DNA from: Anthracocystis setariae
Lineage: Eukaryota; Basidiomycota; Ustilaginomycetes; Ustilaginales; Ustilaginaceae
Direction: 5' to 3'
Assembly (NCBI GenBank): GCA_928724745.1
Contig: CAKMXJ010000004.1
Span: 930,001-994,000 of the forward strand
DNA length: 64,000 bases
Position 1 is the first letter of the stretch. Every line of letters starts with the position of its first letter. The notes under the pieces were generated by a model, which was not told the origin of the DNA, ran no database searches, and saw only the letters and a program-made list of their open reading frames with translations. Both the position numbers and the translations under genes were made by a program. Below, piece by piece: positions 18,641 to 28,105 of the stretch.

Positions 18641-19274
18641 AATGTCGCAATGTCAATGGCACCGTAGCGATGGTGCAGAGATGTTGGACGGCAGGAGGAA
18701 CAAGTCATCAACGTTGAACTGTTTCAAGGGTCCAAGAGGAAGTGCAGGTTGCACAGTTTAAAAGCAGAGGCTCTGTGCACTGGATTTAGTTGAAGGGTGC
18801 TTGATTGATGATAGACGTGAGGCTAGCGTACAGGTGAGCAGAGTGAGAATTTCTAATTTCCAATTTCCAAATTCCTGGAGGCCCAAATTTCTGCAGGAAT
18901 TTTTAGGCAGCACAGCACAGTGGGGGACGTGTCTCTCAGGTCCAATTTTCAGTTCTGAGAGACACGTCCCCCTTGAATATTTAACAGTCAATTCTTCCAA
19001 AAATTTGGGCAAAACGGCTGAAAAAGAAATTTATGAAAACAATTAATGTTAGTTGAGCCAAAGACATCCGCACGTGACTTTGAGCTTTCTTCTCGCTTTT
19101 TGTGCCGTTTTGCTGCCGTCGCTGCAATCAATCACTTTGGACACTTTTGATCACCATTATTGTCACCGCAACCATACCACCACTTTGCTACCTCCATCGC
19201 ATCCTGCACGAATCAGTATCGGCACTTACCCGATCCAACAAGGCTTTGACTCTTAAGAGCGAGCTAACATCACC
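18641..19274. promoter_or_regulatory. Divergent kinase-like/RSM24 intergenic region with palindrome
   Basis: A 634-bp interval between two start codons. It holds CAAGGGTCC at 18725-18733 and the long imperfect palindrome at 18881-19010. Nothing else is recognisable. Confidence 0.55.
18881..19010. repeat. 130-bp palindromic element (perfect 18-bp inner arms)
   Basis: The inner arms 18922-18939 (GGGGGACGTGTCTCTCAG) and 18955-18972 are perfect inverted repeats around a 15-nt loop. The outer arms GCCCAAATTT (18881-18890) and AAATTTGGGC (19001-19010) are also perfectly inverted, and the next ~11 bases match partly. The element could be a MITE-like remnant, a hairpin, or a regulatory site for a dimeric factor. 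No flanking target-site duplication was recognised. Confidence 0.85.
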
Positions 19275-20003
19275 ATGTCGTTCACCACCGGGCTCAGCTC
19301 GTCTTGGCGGACAGCCGCTACCTCGTGCGGCTCCTCATCGTCGTCGTCTTCTTCGGCCATTCGAGCCTTCTCCGTTTCTGCTCGCGCTTCCGCCAAACCT
19401 CGAAAGCAGCGAGATACAAACGACCCAATGGCACTTCGAAAGATGCCCAAGTTCAACTTCGACGATGTGCCTACACTCGGTCACAACATTCTGGCGCGAC
19501 GACGTGAGATTCTCACTATCCTGCGTACCGTCGAATTCGAGATCCCCAAGCTCGCCGCGTTCCGCCAAGCCTACACTCCACCTAACGACAAGCAATACCT
19601 CAAGTTCCGTTTCCAGCACTACCAAGGCCAGAACCACCCGGCATCTCGCAAGGTGGTTCTCACGGTCGATGTCGCCGATCTGAAAAAGGCCGGAGCGGTT
19701 CAGGATGACATGTCGCTGCACAAGTTGATTTTGCTGGCAGGAAGCAGGTTCCATCCGAAAAAGGCAGGGGCTTCGGAAGGGGAGGTCAAGATCAGCTGCG
19801 AGCTGTTCCCGAATGAAAGGCAGAACATGAAGTGGTGCTCTGATACGTTGGACAAGTTGGTGAGCGAGGCGAATGTTAGGACGCCAGAGGTGGATGCATT
19901 GCCATTGGATCCGAGGGCGCATTTGATCAGGCAGGACAGAAAGAGACACTATTTGCGTGCGGACAGGCCCACGCTCAAGGACTTCCCCAAGCAGTGGCTC
20001 TGA
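19275..20003 (+). CDS. RSM24: Mitochondrial small-subunit ribosomal protein Rsm24/mS35
   Basis: A 242-residue protein with a Ser/Ala/Arg-rich N-terminus lacking acidic residues (about 1-45, including SSSSSAIRAFSVSARASA), as expected for a mitochondrial targeting presequence. The body matches the mitochondrial ribosomal S24/S35 domain: PKFNFDDVPTLGH, KYLKFRFQHYQGQ-like, HPASRKVVLTVDVADL, and LAGSRFHPKK with a following E-x-K-I-S-C-E segment, then FPNERQNMKWCSDTLDKLV. It is a structural component of the mitoribosome small subunit. The single exon ends in TGA. RSM10, another small-subunit mitoribosomal protein, lies at 53.8 kb. Confidence 0.9.
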   Translation: MSFTTGLSSSWRTAATSCGSSSSSSSSAIRAFSVSARASAKPRKQRDTNDPMALRKMPKFNFDDVPTLGHNILARRREILTILRTVEFEIPKLAAFRQAYTPPNDKQYLKFRFQHYQGQNHPASRKVVLTVDVADLKKAGAVQDDMSLHKLILLAGSRFHPKKAGASEGEVKISCELFPNERQNMKWCSDTLDKLVSEANVRTPEVDALPLDPRAHLIRQDRKRHYLRADRPTLKDFPKQWL

Positions 20004-20373
20004 TGCGGCGTCTGATTAACGAAAAATAGACCTACCTGCTCCATAGACGGGGACTTTTCTGTACAGTACTCTACAATGCAGCAATAATCGACTCGGCCAT
20101 CAAAGCGTGTGTGGCTCGAATCGCTTTGTAGATCCGAGGTGTTGGGGCGAAACTGGATCATGGCAAGGGGACGATGCGGAGAAAACCCAGACCCCGTACC
20201 AAGGGCCTCGGCGTCTTGAAGCAGCTTTGTTCTTCTTGTGCAAAACCCAAGCGAGCATGTTGATGTTAGCTTCCTTACAGTGTGACACATCATGAGCGCG
20301 GGAAGCGTCAAGCAGCTTAAATCTGACTCTGAGGGGGTTCGAGTCAAATGACTGTCCTGCCGCTGCCGCTGCC

Positions 20374-20508
<135 letters not shown>

Positions 20509-21688
20509 TTGCTGTTGCTGCTGGTGCTGGTCTGGTGCGTGCAAGCGGAGAAGCTCGGATTTTCTGGCTGACGAGCTACTGCATCGACCCATGAGCGCAT
20601 CGGTTGAAAGAGTTTCCCGATCACTGCAGATCATAGCCAAGCAGAAGAAGTGTTAGACCTTTTTTGAAAAACACAAAAGATTAGAACGAGGAAAAAAAAA
20701 AAAGGACGCATTCTGATTGGTTCCAGATAAAACAGATCAATTGTGACAGCTGCCTGATACAGCCCTGCCTAATTTCGTTCGACTTTAGTGTATCGCTTGA
20801 CCATCTACAGCAGCATCTCACACTAATCTCTAAATTCCCTCCGCTGCTGCACAGAACGCTCCCTGCACACTCTTTTTCACCCTCACATCTTCTCTGTCTT
20901 TTCTTGTGGGTTGTTGTGCGATCAATGACCATGACTCACGAGTAAAAGCAACTAAAAGAAGGCCGGCGGTGGGGGGGGGCACTTATATAGTATGTAGGCC
21001 GTAAGATGCTTATCTCTGCAACAAACATGGAAAAATAGCGGAGTATGAATCTTTCTTATCTTGCCTGTGCCCTGTCCGCTGGCTTTCCGACTCCGGCAAC
21101 GAATCTTGTCACCTGCTGTTGCTGCAACGGCAACGGCAACGGCACAGGCACAGGCACAGATGCTCAGCTTACTGTACGACGACCTTGCTTATCGCTGCAA
21201 CCCTGCCCCCACTCTCACAAGCTACAGTACTGTACAGTGGCGTGAACACTCCGCATGCGCCTCATACAGTACCGCAACCGCAACCGCAAGTCCACAATTC
21301 TCTGCCACCATCCCACTGATAAGACCATTATTATTGTCTTCCGCATCGTTGTGGGCTTAGCCAGAGTTGCCCCGCTTCCGTTTGTTTGTCTTACATGAAA
21401 TCTTTGCCAATCCCACGACATGATCGATTTTGCGTCGTGGGTAGGCGGCGGGATCTTTGCAGCCACAAGCCTGCAGGAAAGGATGCGAGGTTGAGAAACA
21501 ATAATAATAATGAGAGACGCCGGATCGTGGAAAGCGGATGCGGTGGGGAGGGGTCGGATGAGATTATGTCTTGAACCAATGAAAAGCGACAAAGATGTGG
21601 TCAAATCAGGAACAGCATCAACAGATAACGAGCCGAGCATCGCTTTGCCGAACTCTTGTTGTGCTCTTGTGCGTGCTGTCCAACCCCA

Positions 21689-21715
21689 AAGCAAGCAAGC
21701 AAGCAAGCAAGCAAG
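21689..21715. repeat. (AAGC)n tetranucleotide microsatellite
   Basis: About seven AAGC units, followed within 25 bp by a CAGTA-repeat/GTAC palindrome cluster. Confidence 0.9.
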
Positions 21716-22457
21716 AAAGCAAAACCAATAGTAACTGCACAGTACAGTACAGTAAGCAAGTAAGCAGGCAAGAACTTTGGCAGTATAATCGATGGACTGT
21801 ACAGTATCGCCTCAAGATGCCGCGTGGGGCTCGTGTAGATTCAGTTCCGGTCCTGACAGAACCTCGCCTAGCAGTTTCAGGTCCCCCACCTGGTTAACCC
21901 TATGCGTTGCCACTATGTCGACTGCAGTGCAGTGCTGAATCATGGGCTGAAACGAGATCCAGTACAGTACAGTACAGTGCCGTAGCGAGAATCTTGCGCG
22001 AGACTCTTGGCAACAATCTGTGAATGCTACTGTTTGACTGGATGGGCAAAGGGCCACAGACAAGAAATGAAACCGCTCTCGAGACTTTTCCGTTATTCTC
22101 CTATCGACACAGTTTGCGACATCAACACAATGCCACCGATTGAACCAAAGATTGTCGGAGCGGGAAATACCGCCCTGCATACTGCACTGTAGCTCCCTCC
22201 TCCCCCCTCTCCGCTTTCCACATCTCGTAGTTCTTATCCTCAGGATTACTCTTTGCCCTATGTAGATCGTTTGTTCCATGTAATCTCATGTGTGGTGCTG
22301 TCCCCCTCATTCCTGGGTTGCCGAGATGCTTAGCTTTGCTTTGCTTGCTTGTCCAAATCTTCTGAAAGATGTGAACTTCTCTCTCGCTTTCAGTCGCTTC
22401 CCCAGTTTGCTGCATTCTTGGCCGTTGTTTCTCGTTGCGACCCACTCACATACGAGC

Positions 22458-22464
22458 TATATAA
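22458..22464 (+). promoter_or_regulatory. TATA box (TATATAA) of the ammonium transporter gene
   Basis: A consensus TATATAAG lies 199 bp upstream of the transporter ATG, followed by a strongly pyrimidine-rich leader. The 10-mer TATATAAGTC recurs at 45980 in the 5.9-kb gene-poor region. Confidence 0.65.
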
Positions 22465-22656
22465 GTCTTGCCCATCCCCTCCTTCCCCCCTTGACAACAC
22501 CCGCTTCTTTTCCCAAGACCATCCCTTCCCCATCAGCTGGCCCCTGCCCGACGCTTCAATTCAAGCTTCCTCAGCGAAGCCGCGTCTCGTTCCCCCCCTT
22601 CTTCTCCTTCTCCTTCTCCCTTGCCGAACCGCATCGCGGTAAAAAGAAACACAAAG

Positions 22657-24235
22657 ATGGGTCTCGCAATCAACGCTACCTACACATCCGAGGGCAACCT
22701 CGTCACCACCGTCAAGGTGGCCGGTGTCGAAACACAAGAGCTTTACAACCTCGGTAACATTGCGTGGATCATCGTTGCAACCGCTCTGGTTTTCATCATG
22801 ATTCCCGGTGTTGGCTTCTTCTACGCCGGTCTCTTGAGGAAAAAATCGGCTCTGTCCATGATCTGGATGTCCATGGTCATCATGGCCATCGTGACATTCG
22901 AGTGGTTCTTCTGGGGCTTCTCGCTTGCTTTCTCGGAAACTTCCAACAACAAGTTTATTGGTGTAAGTCTCGATCTCCGCTCACTCTCCATCTCGTTGAA
23001 TTCGCAAATATGCAGTTAGCTGACCAGCTGCCCGACTTTCTTTTTCTCTTTCATCGCGATCATGATCACAGAACATGAAGTACTTTGCTCTGCAGAACGT
23101 CGACATCGGACCTTCGTCGGGTGGTAACGTGATCCCTCAGCTTCTGTACTGCATCTACCAGATGATGTTCGCCGCGATCACCGTGGTGATCGCATGTGGC
23201 GCGTTTGCTGACCGTGCTCGTCTTGGCCCTGTCATGATCTTCGCCTTCTGCTGGTCGACGATCGTATACAACCCCATCGCCTACTGGACATGGAACGTCG
23301 GTCTTGGTTGGTCCAACGTCATGGGAGGTCTCGACTTTGCCGGTGGTACACCCGTGCACATCTCGTCCGGTACCGCTGCTCTCGCCATCTCGATCTTCCT
23401 TGGTAAGCGCAAGGGTTACGGCACTGAACAGCTTGCCTACCGTCCGCACAACGTCGCGTACGTCATCCTCGGCACCGTGTTCCTGTGGTTCGGCTGGTTC
23501 GGCTTCAACGGTGGTTCGGCTCTCGGTGCCAACATGAGGGCCATCGAGGCGATGATGGTCACCACCATGGCTGCATCGGTAGGTGGCTTGACTTGGATGT
23601 TCTGGGATTGGAGGTTGGAGCGCAAGTGGTCTGCGGTTGGTTTCTGTTCCGGTGCCATCTCGGGTCTGGTCGCCATCACTCCGGCTTCCGGTTACGTCGG
23701 TACGCCTGCCTCGGTGGCTTTCGGTATCGTCGGTGGTACTGCTTGCAACTTTGCCACCGGTCTCAAGAACCTCCTGGGTTACGACGATGCTCTTGATATC
23801 TTTGCTGCGCACGGTATTGGTGGTCTGGTCGGTAACATTCTTACTGCGTTCTTCGCTGATTGGCGTATCGCTTCGTACGATGGCTCCGCCCCGATCCCTG
23901 GTGGATGGATCAACCACCACTGGATCCAGCTCGGCTACCAGCTTGCCGATTCGGCTTCCGGTTTCGGTTGGTCGTTCGTGTGGACCATGATCCTTCTCTT
24001 CGCCATCGACCGAATCCCTGGCTGCCATTTCAGGGCTACCGAGGAGGAAGAGATTGCTGGTATCGATCTTGCCCAGATCGGAGAGGAGGTATGCACCTTG
24101 CCCCTTCTCACCGACTTTTACCGTCCCGAAGAGGGCGCCGAGGTCCACCACGCTACCGTCGACGCCAAGTTCTCGCCAGCTCATAGCGAGAAGGACCTCG
24201 AACAGGGTCAGGCTGCAGCGCCGAGTAGCGCATAA
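22657..24235 (+). CDS. AMT: Ammonium transporter of the Amt/Mep family
   Basis: Two exons, 22657-22962 and 23072-24235, encode 489 residues. The ATG at 22657 follows AAAG and precedes MGLAINATYTSEG, the extracellular N-terminus. The Amt fold with eleven membrane helices is evident: PGVGFFYAGLLRKKSAL, WMS...VTFEWFFWGFSL, DFAGGTPVHISSG, FGWFGFNGGSALG and FAAHGIGGLVGNILT. These carry the conserved Asp and the twin-histidine pore residues (HISSG and HGIGG). The cytosolic tail from about residue 415 is acidic and likely regulatory. Members take up ammonium at the plasma membrane, and fungal Mep2 types also act as sensors triggering filamentation; in smut fungi such transporters are known as Ump proteins. 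Which paralogue this is cannot be told from the sequence alone. Confidence 0.95.
22963..23071 (+). other. Intron of the ammonium transporter gene (109 nt)
   Basis: The donor GTAAGTCTC at 22963 follows the codons for KFIG, and the acceptor ATCACAG ends at 23071. Joining gives KFIG-NMKYFALQNV, as in other Amt proteins. The intron contains in-frame stops and shifts frame if retained. Confidence 0.93.
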
Positions 24236-24588
24236 GATGAATAGCATCCTTTTCCTTTCTCTTCTTTTTGTGGGTAATTGGCTTTTTGCACCTCGGGTCG
24301 GCATATTGAATTGATTGTTTTTGTATCATCTGCTTGTTTGCTACTTTGATGCGTGTGGGGTTTGAGGGTTCGACTGAAAGGAAAGATGATGGTAAGTAGA
24401 TCGTGCAGACCGCCGACGTTGATATCATGCGTACATTGCTACGAGACTCACCAGCAGCTCATATCTCTTTGACCAACCTCAGACACTGGAGAGGACGTAC
24501 ACTAACTATGATCACATTTTGGGTTTACAAGTACAAAGGCAGCTGCCTCACTCTGGGGTTGGGAATCTATTGGCAAGCTCGTACGCGA
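24236..24588. other. Short convergent intergenic region AMT/DST1
   Basis: About 350 bp of 3' flanking sequence for two convergent genes; T-rich after the transporter stop. No gene or repeat is recognised. Confidence 0.6.
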
Positions 24589-25563
24589 TCAACAGAACTT
24601 CCACTTGTGGTTGCAGTTAGTGCACGTAACAAACGTCGTCATGGGCTCATCAGCCGATCGCGTCTGCATCTGGTAATACCTCGTCTTCCTCTGCTTGCAT
24701 CTTCCACACTGGAAAGCATCCGTCTCGGCCTCCTGCGCCGCCGCCCCCTTGGCCTTGAACAAGTTCTGCATCTGCAACTCCTCGATCTCCCTCTTCCTCT
24801 TGTCACTAGCGAGCTCTTCGTTGGTCATGGTGACAAGCTTGTCCGCTGGGATCTCACGTTCGACCACACGAACGCGAAGATCCGGGTTGTTCTTGTCTTT
24901 GATGTTGAGCGAAAGACTGCGAACCTTGTTGCGGTAGTCGGTGTTGACGGTGCCTTTGCCCTGGTTGGCCAGGATGGCAGCTTCGACAGCCACCGCAGCA
25001 TCGAACACTTGCGAATCGTTCCACCCGTGACCCTCCTTGCCAGCTTCGAGAGACTGGTAGAGAAGCTTGAGACAGGCATTGCGCACTTTGTCGTTGAGAA
25101 TCTCAAAGTCGATCTTGGTATTTGATGCTGGTGCTTGTCCGGATGCTGCTGCTACCGTTGTTGCTGTTGTTGCTGCCGAGGGAGATGCTGATGCGTCTGC
25201 TGTGCCGTTGCCGTTTGTTGCACCATCCGCCTTGGATGCGGGCGGCGCGGGAGAGGCCGTGGACGAGGAGGGTTTGCTGTTGCTTGCGCTTGACTGTGCT
25301 CTTTGCTTGTCGACGATCGCCTTCCAATCTTTAACCAACGATTTGGCCTGGTCGGCGACTTTCTTATCCGAATGCGATCGCATCTTTCCAACGGCGACAC
25401 CGATCTTGCTTTGACGGATGATATCCTCTGTTGGCGCCGAGAGACCCGACTTGAGCTTGGAGAAAAGCGAAAGGATGGCTTCCGAATCCGACGAGGCAGC
25501 GAGCTTGGAAAGCTGCTTTTGCAGGTCCTTGAGCTCGTCTAGAGAGAGTTCCTTGGTCGACAT
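24589..25563 (-). CDS. DST1: Transcription elongation factor TFIIS (Dst1)
   Basis: A 324-residue protein with the three TFIIS parts. An N-terminal helical LW domain (about 1-85) contains KVADQAKSLVKDWK. A central domain (about 155-270) includes DFEILNDKVRNACLKLLYQ and YRNKVRSLSLNIKDKNNPDLR. A C-terminal zinc ribbon (about 283-324) has cysteines in CGRC and CTNC...C and the catalytic acidic loop RSADEPMT. TFIIS stimulates cleavage of backtracked RNA by RNA polymerase II. Length compares with 309 in yeast. The linker at 88-150 is Ala/Ser/Thr-rich. The start codon at 25561-25563 gives the expected N-terminus. It is divergent from PRP46 over about 555 bp. Confidence 0.97.
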   Translation of the reverse strand: MSTKELSLDELKDLQKQLSKLAASSDSEAILSLFSKLKSGLSAPTEDIIRQSKIGVAVGKMRSHSDKKVADQAKSLVKDWKAIVDKQRAQSSASNSKPSSSTASPAPPASKADGATNGNGTADASASPSAATTATTVAAASGQAPASNTKIDFEILNDKVRNACLKLLYQSLEAGKEGHGWNDSQVFDAAVAVEAAILANQGKGTVNTDYRNKVRSLSLNIKDKNNPDLRVRVVEREIPADKLVTMTNEELASDKRKREIEELQMQNLFKAKGAAAQEAETDAFQCGRCKQRKTRYYQMQTRSADEPMTTFVTCTNCNHKWKFC

Positions 25564-26118
25564 GATGACAGAAAGGGCTTGTGATCAGCTTGGCGATGGG
25601 CGCGTGTCCGCTGCAAGGGTGCAAAACAACCTTGTTCCGTGATTAAATAGACCTAGGATAAACGCAACTGATTGTGTAGATGACGAGCGTGTCTCTGCGG
25701 GAGTGTCGCGATAATGAGATACTCGGGATAAGCGTTGTGAGAGCACCTTCTGTTTCAAGCGAATGGAAGCGACAGAGGAAGGTGGTGAAGGTGAAGGTGA
25801 AAGTGAGTAGGACAAAGAGATAGCGTTGGATGAGTGTGCTTCAAAGCCACAAAGCGGACGCGACCCGACTATCTATTCAATATCAAGTGTTTGCTGAGCA
25901 GCCCCACTAAATTGCAAAATTGAATGCGACTCGTGATCAGCAGCACAGAAATCGGCAGCGATGCGCATTTTTGGCGCAAAAGAGTGCCGATTGCCGAACT
26001 CAGCGTTGACTTTCTTCTTCGACGTCAACACCAACTCTCAACATCCTCCTATACCCCTTTGCACTCACGCATCTCTGTCTCATCCGCAGGATTGCAGCCT
26101 CAAAACTGCGCATACATC
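25564..26118. promoter_or_regulatory. Divergent DST1/PRP46 intergenic region
   Basis: A 555-bp interval. The PRP46 frame remains open upstream of its proposed ATG back to 25924, but that part shows no WD-protein character and is treated as leader. No clear TATA box or repeat beyond a short GGTGAA run near 25790. Confidence 0.5.
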
Positions 26119-27639
26119 ATGGCAGCCCCGTCCACTTCGGCTAATTATGCCGGTCCATCCACCTCTTCGACATCAGAGCCGTACAACCTACCTCCACTTT
26201 CAGATCTCTTTGCACGATCCTCGAAACGAGCGCGGCTGCTTTTCCACATCGATGACGAGTACAACTTTGACAACTTCGGCGATGTCTCGGCATTAGAGCC
26301 AGCAAAGATGCATTTGGCGTCCAAGATCAACTCCGAGTACGCAGACGCCAAGGTGCTGCCGCCGGCCATTCTCGCGCAACAGCAGGCAGCTGCGGGTCCA
26401 CAACGTCTAGGAGCCTCCCCAGCGGCGACCGCTACAGCAAAGGCGCGTAAGGGGAGAGGCGACGAAACACTACTATCTCGACTCATTGATCAAGTGGATG
26501 GCAACGCGTCATCAGCGACAGGCATGGCAGGGCCTGTCGGACCCTCGTCTTCAAGTCAGGCGCTCACCATCCGTAGCAATGGACCTTCGAAAGGTGCAGC
26601 AGGATCACCATCCAGTACATCATCAGCGCTTGCGATTGCTTCACACAGAGGAGGGTCTTCAGGCCTGCTGTCGCAAGCGCTCATCCAAAAGAAGGAGATG
26701 GCGAATCGCAAGGCGAAACCAGCGTTCCATGCCAACTGGAAGCTCTCGCGTGTCATTTCGGGTCATCTTGGCTGGGTGCGTTGCGTTGCCGTAGAGCCTG
26801 GGAACAAATGGTTCGCCACAGGTGCAGGAGATCGAATGATCAAGATTTGGGATTTGGCGTCGGGCGAACTCAAACTGTCGCTGACGGGTCATATCTCGCC
26901 GGTGCGTGGTATTGCTGTTTCGGCGAGACATCCATATCTATTTTCCGCGGGTGAAGACAAAGTGGTCAAGTGCTGGGATTTAGAGACGAACAAAGTCATC
27001 AGACAGTACCGCGGTCACCTGTCCGGTATCTATTCGCTGGCATTGCATCCTACCCTCGATGTCGTGATTACCGGTGGTAGGGACGCCTCAGCCAGAGTTT
27101 GGGACATGCGCACTAGAACGGCTATCCACACTTTGACCGGTCATCGCGGTACCGTTGCTTCGGTCGCATGTCAAGATGCCGAGCCTCAAGTCATTACTGG
27201 CTCGATGGATGCCACCGTGAAGCTTTGGGATCTGGCCGCCGGAAAGTCGATCACTACGCTCACACACCACAAGAAAAGTGTCCGCGCTCTTGCGATCCAC
27301 CCTACTCAATACACATTCGCGTCAGGAAGCGCAGGAGGCAACAACATCAAGACATGGAGATGTCCCGAAGGTACGCTGGTCAACAATATGGCGCACGATA
27401 CCATCGTCAACACGCTTAGTGTCAATTCGGATGGCGTGCTGTTCAGTGGTGGTGATGATGGCAGCCTTAAATTCTTCGACTATACGACGGGTGTGCCCTT
27501 CCAAGTCGCCGAGGACATTCCACAACCAGGCTCCCTCGATGCTGAAGCCGGCGTATTCTGCTCGACATTTGATCAGACGGGCACTCGTCTTATTACGGGC
27601 GGTGCTGACAAGACGATAAAGATCTACAAGGAGGTCTAA
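26119..27639 (+). CDS. PRP46: Pre-mRNA splicing factor Prp46/PLRG1 (WD40, NineTeen complex)
   Basis: A 506-residue WD40 protein beginning at the ATG at 26119 (ATC-ATGGC). An in-frame ATG at 25924 would add 65 residues with no family character. The N-terminal ~190 residues are Ser/Ala-rich. The segment [47 protein letters not shown], shown here only by its landmarks GHLGWVR and DRMIKIWD, is the signature first blade of PLRG1/Prp46. Seven repeats follow with WD or related dipeptides (KCWDLET, RVWDMRT, KLWDLAA, then KTWRCPE, and a last KIYKEV). Prp46 is a core member of the Prp19-associated complex that activates the spliceosome, acting with Cef1 and Prp45. Confidence 0.96.
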   Translation: MAAPSTSANYAGPSTSSTSEPYNLPPLSDLFARSSKRARLLFHIDDEYNFDNFGDVSALEPAKMHLASKINSEYADAKVLPPAILAQQQAAAGPQRLGASPAATATAKARKGRGDETLLSRLIDQVDGNASSATGMAGPVGPSSSSQALTIRSNGPSKGAAGSPSSTSSALAIASHRGGSSGLLSQALIQKKEMANRKAKPAFHANWKLSRVISGHLGWVRCVAVEPGNKWFATGAGDRMIKIWDLASGELKLSLTGHISPVRGIAVSARHPYLFSAGEDKVVKCWDLETNKVIRQYRGHLSGIYSLALHPTLDVVITGGRDASARVWDMRTRTAIHTLTGHRGTVASVACQDAEPQVITGSMDATVKLWDLAAGKSITTLTHHKKSVRALAIHPTQYTFASGSAGGNNIKTWRCPEGTLVNNMAHDTIVNTLSVNSDGVLFSGGDDGSLKFFDYTTGVPFQVAEDIPQPGSLDAEAGVFCSTFDQTGTRLITGGADKTIKIYKEV

Positions 27640-28105
27640 CTGCTTTGAAGCTGAAACAACTCATTCCCGCAATACATACCCGTGATCTCTTCTATCGTCT
27701 TCGATCAAGTTTGTGCTTATCGGCTTGCGCTCATGTGACAGACCTTGACGGGGCAATGAGAGTGTGTGAGCGATGCTGTAGAGGCAAGTTGAGGACATGC
27801 TCAGAGAGCTCTATCGGCGCATATAGTATATCGTACGAGAACCTTTTGGTGCGAAAAATTAAATTGCACAGAGAGAGAGAGAGAGAGAGTTGATTTTTTG
27901 GCGGAGGAATCCACACTTCGTCTCGTCCTGACATGTCAATATTCTCGCCAAACGCACACGAGCAGACCAGACCAGCCACAGCGACCAGAATCCCGACCCA
28001 TATTTGCGGCGAGCACGCATCGACGTCATCCAGTTTACAGCGGTTTGGGACAGCTTGGCACTACAACAGCACGGTTAGGTCCAGCAAACGCGTAAAAAAG
28101 GAGGT
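27640..28105. other. Intergenic region PRP46/bromodomain gene
   Basis: 466 bp between tandem genes. It contains a GA dinucleotide run (27870-27889). No clear TATA box was found, and no gene is seen. Confidence 0.55.

Noticed and set aside
23066..24304. 412-codon ORF antisense to the ammonium transporter exon 2
   Set aside because: It is the shadow of a strongly biased coding frame; the + strand protein has all Amt motifs.
25924..26118. N-terminal 65-codon extension of PRP46
   Set aside because: The upstream ATG adds sequence without similarity to Prp46; the ATG at 26119 gives the expected protein.
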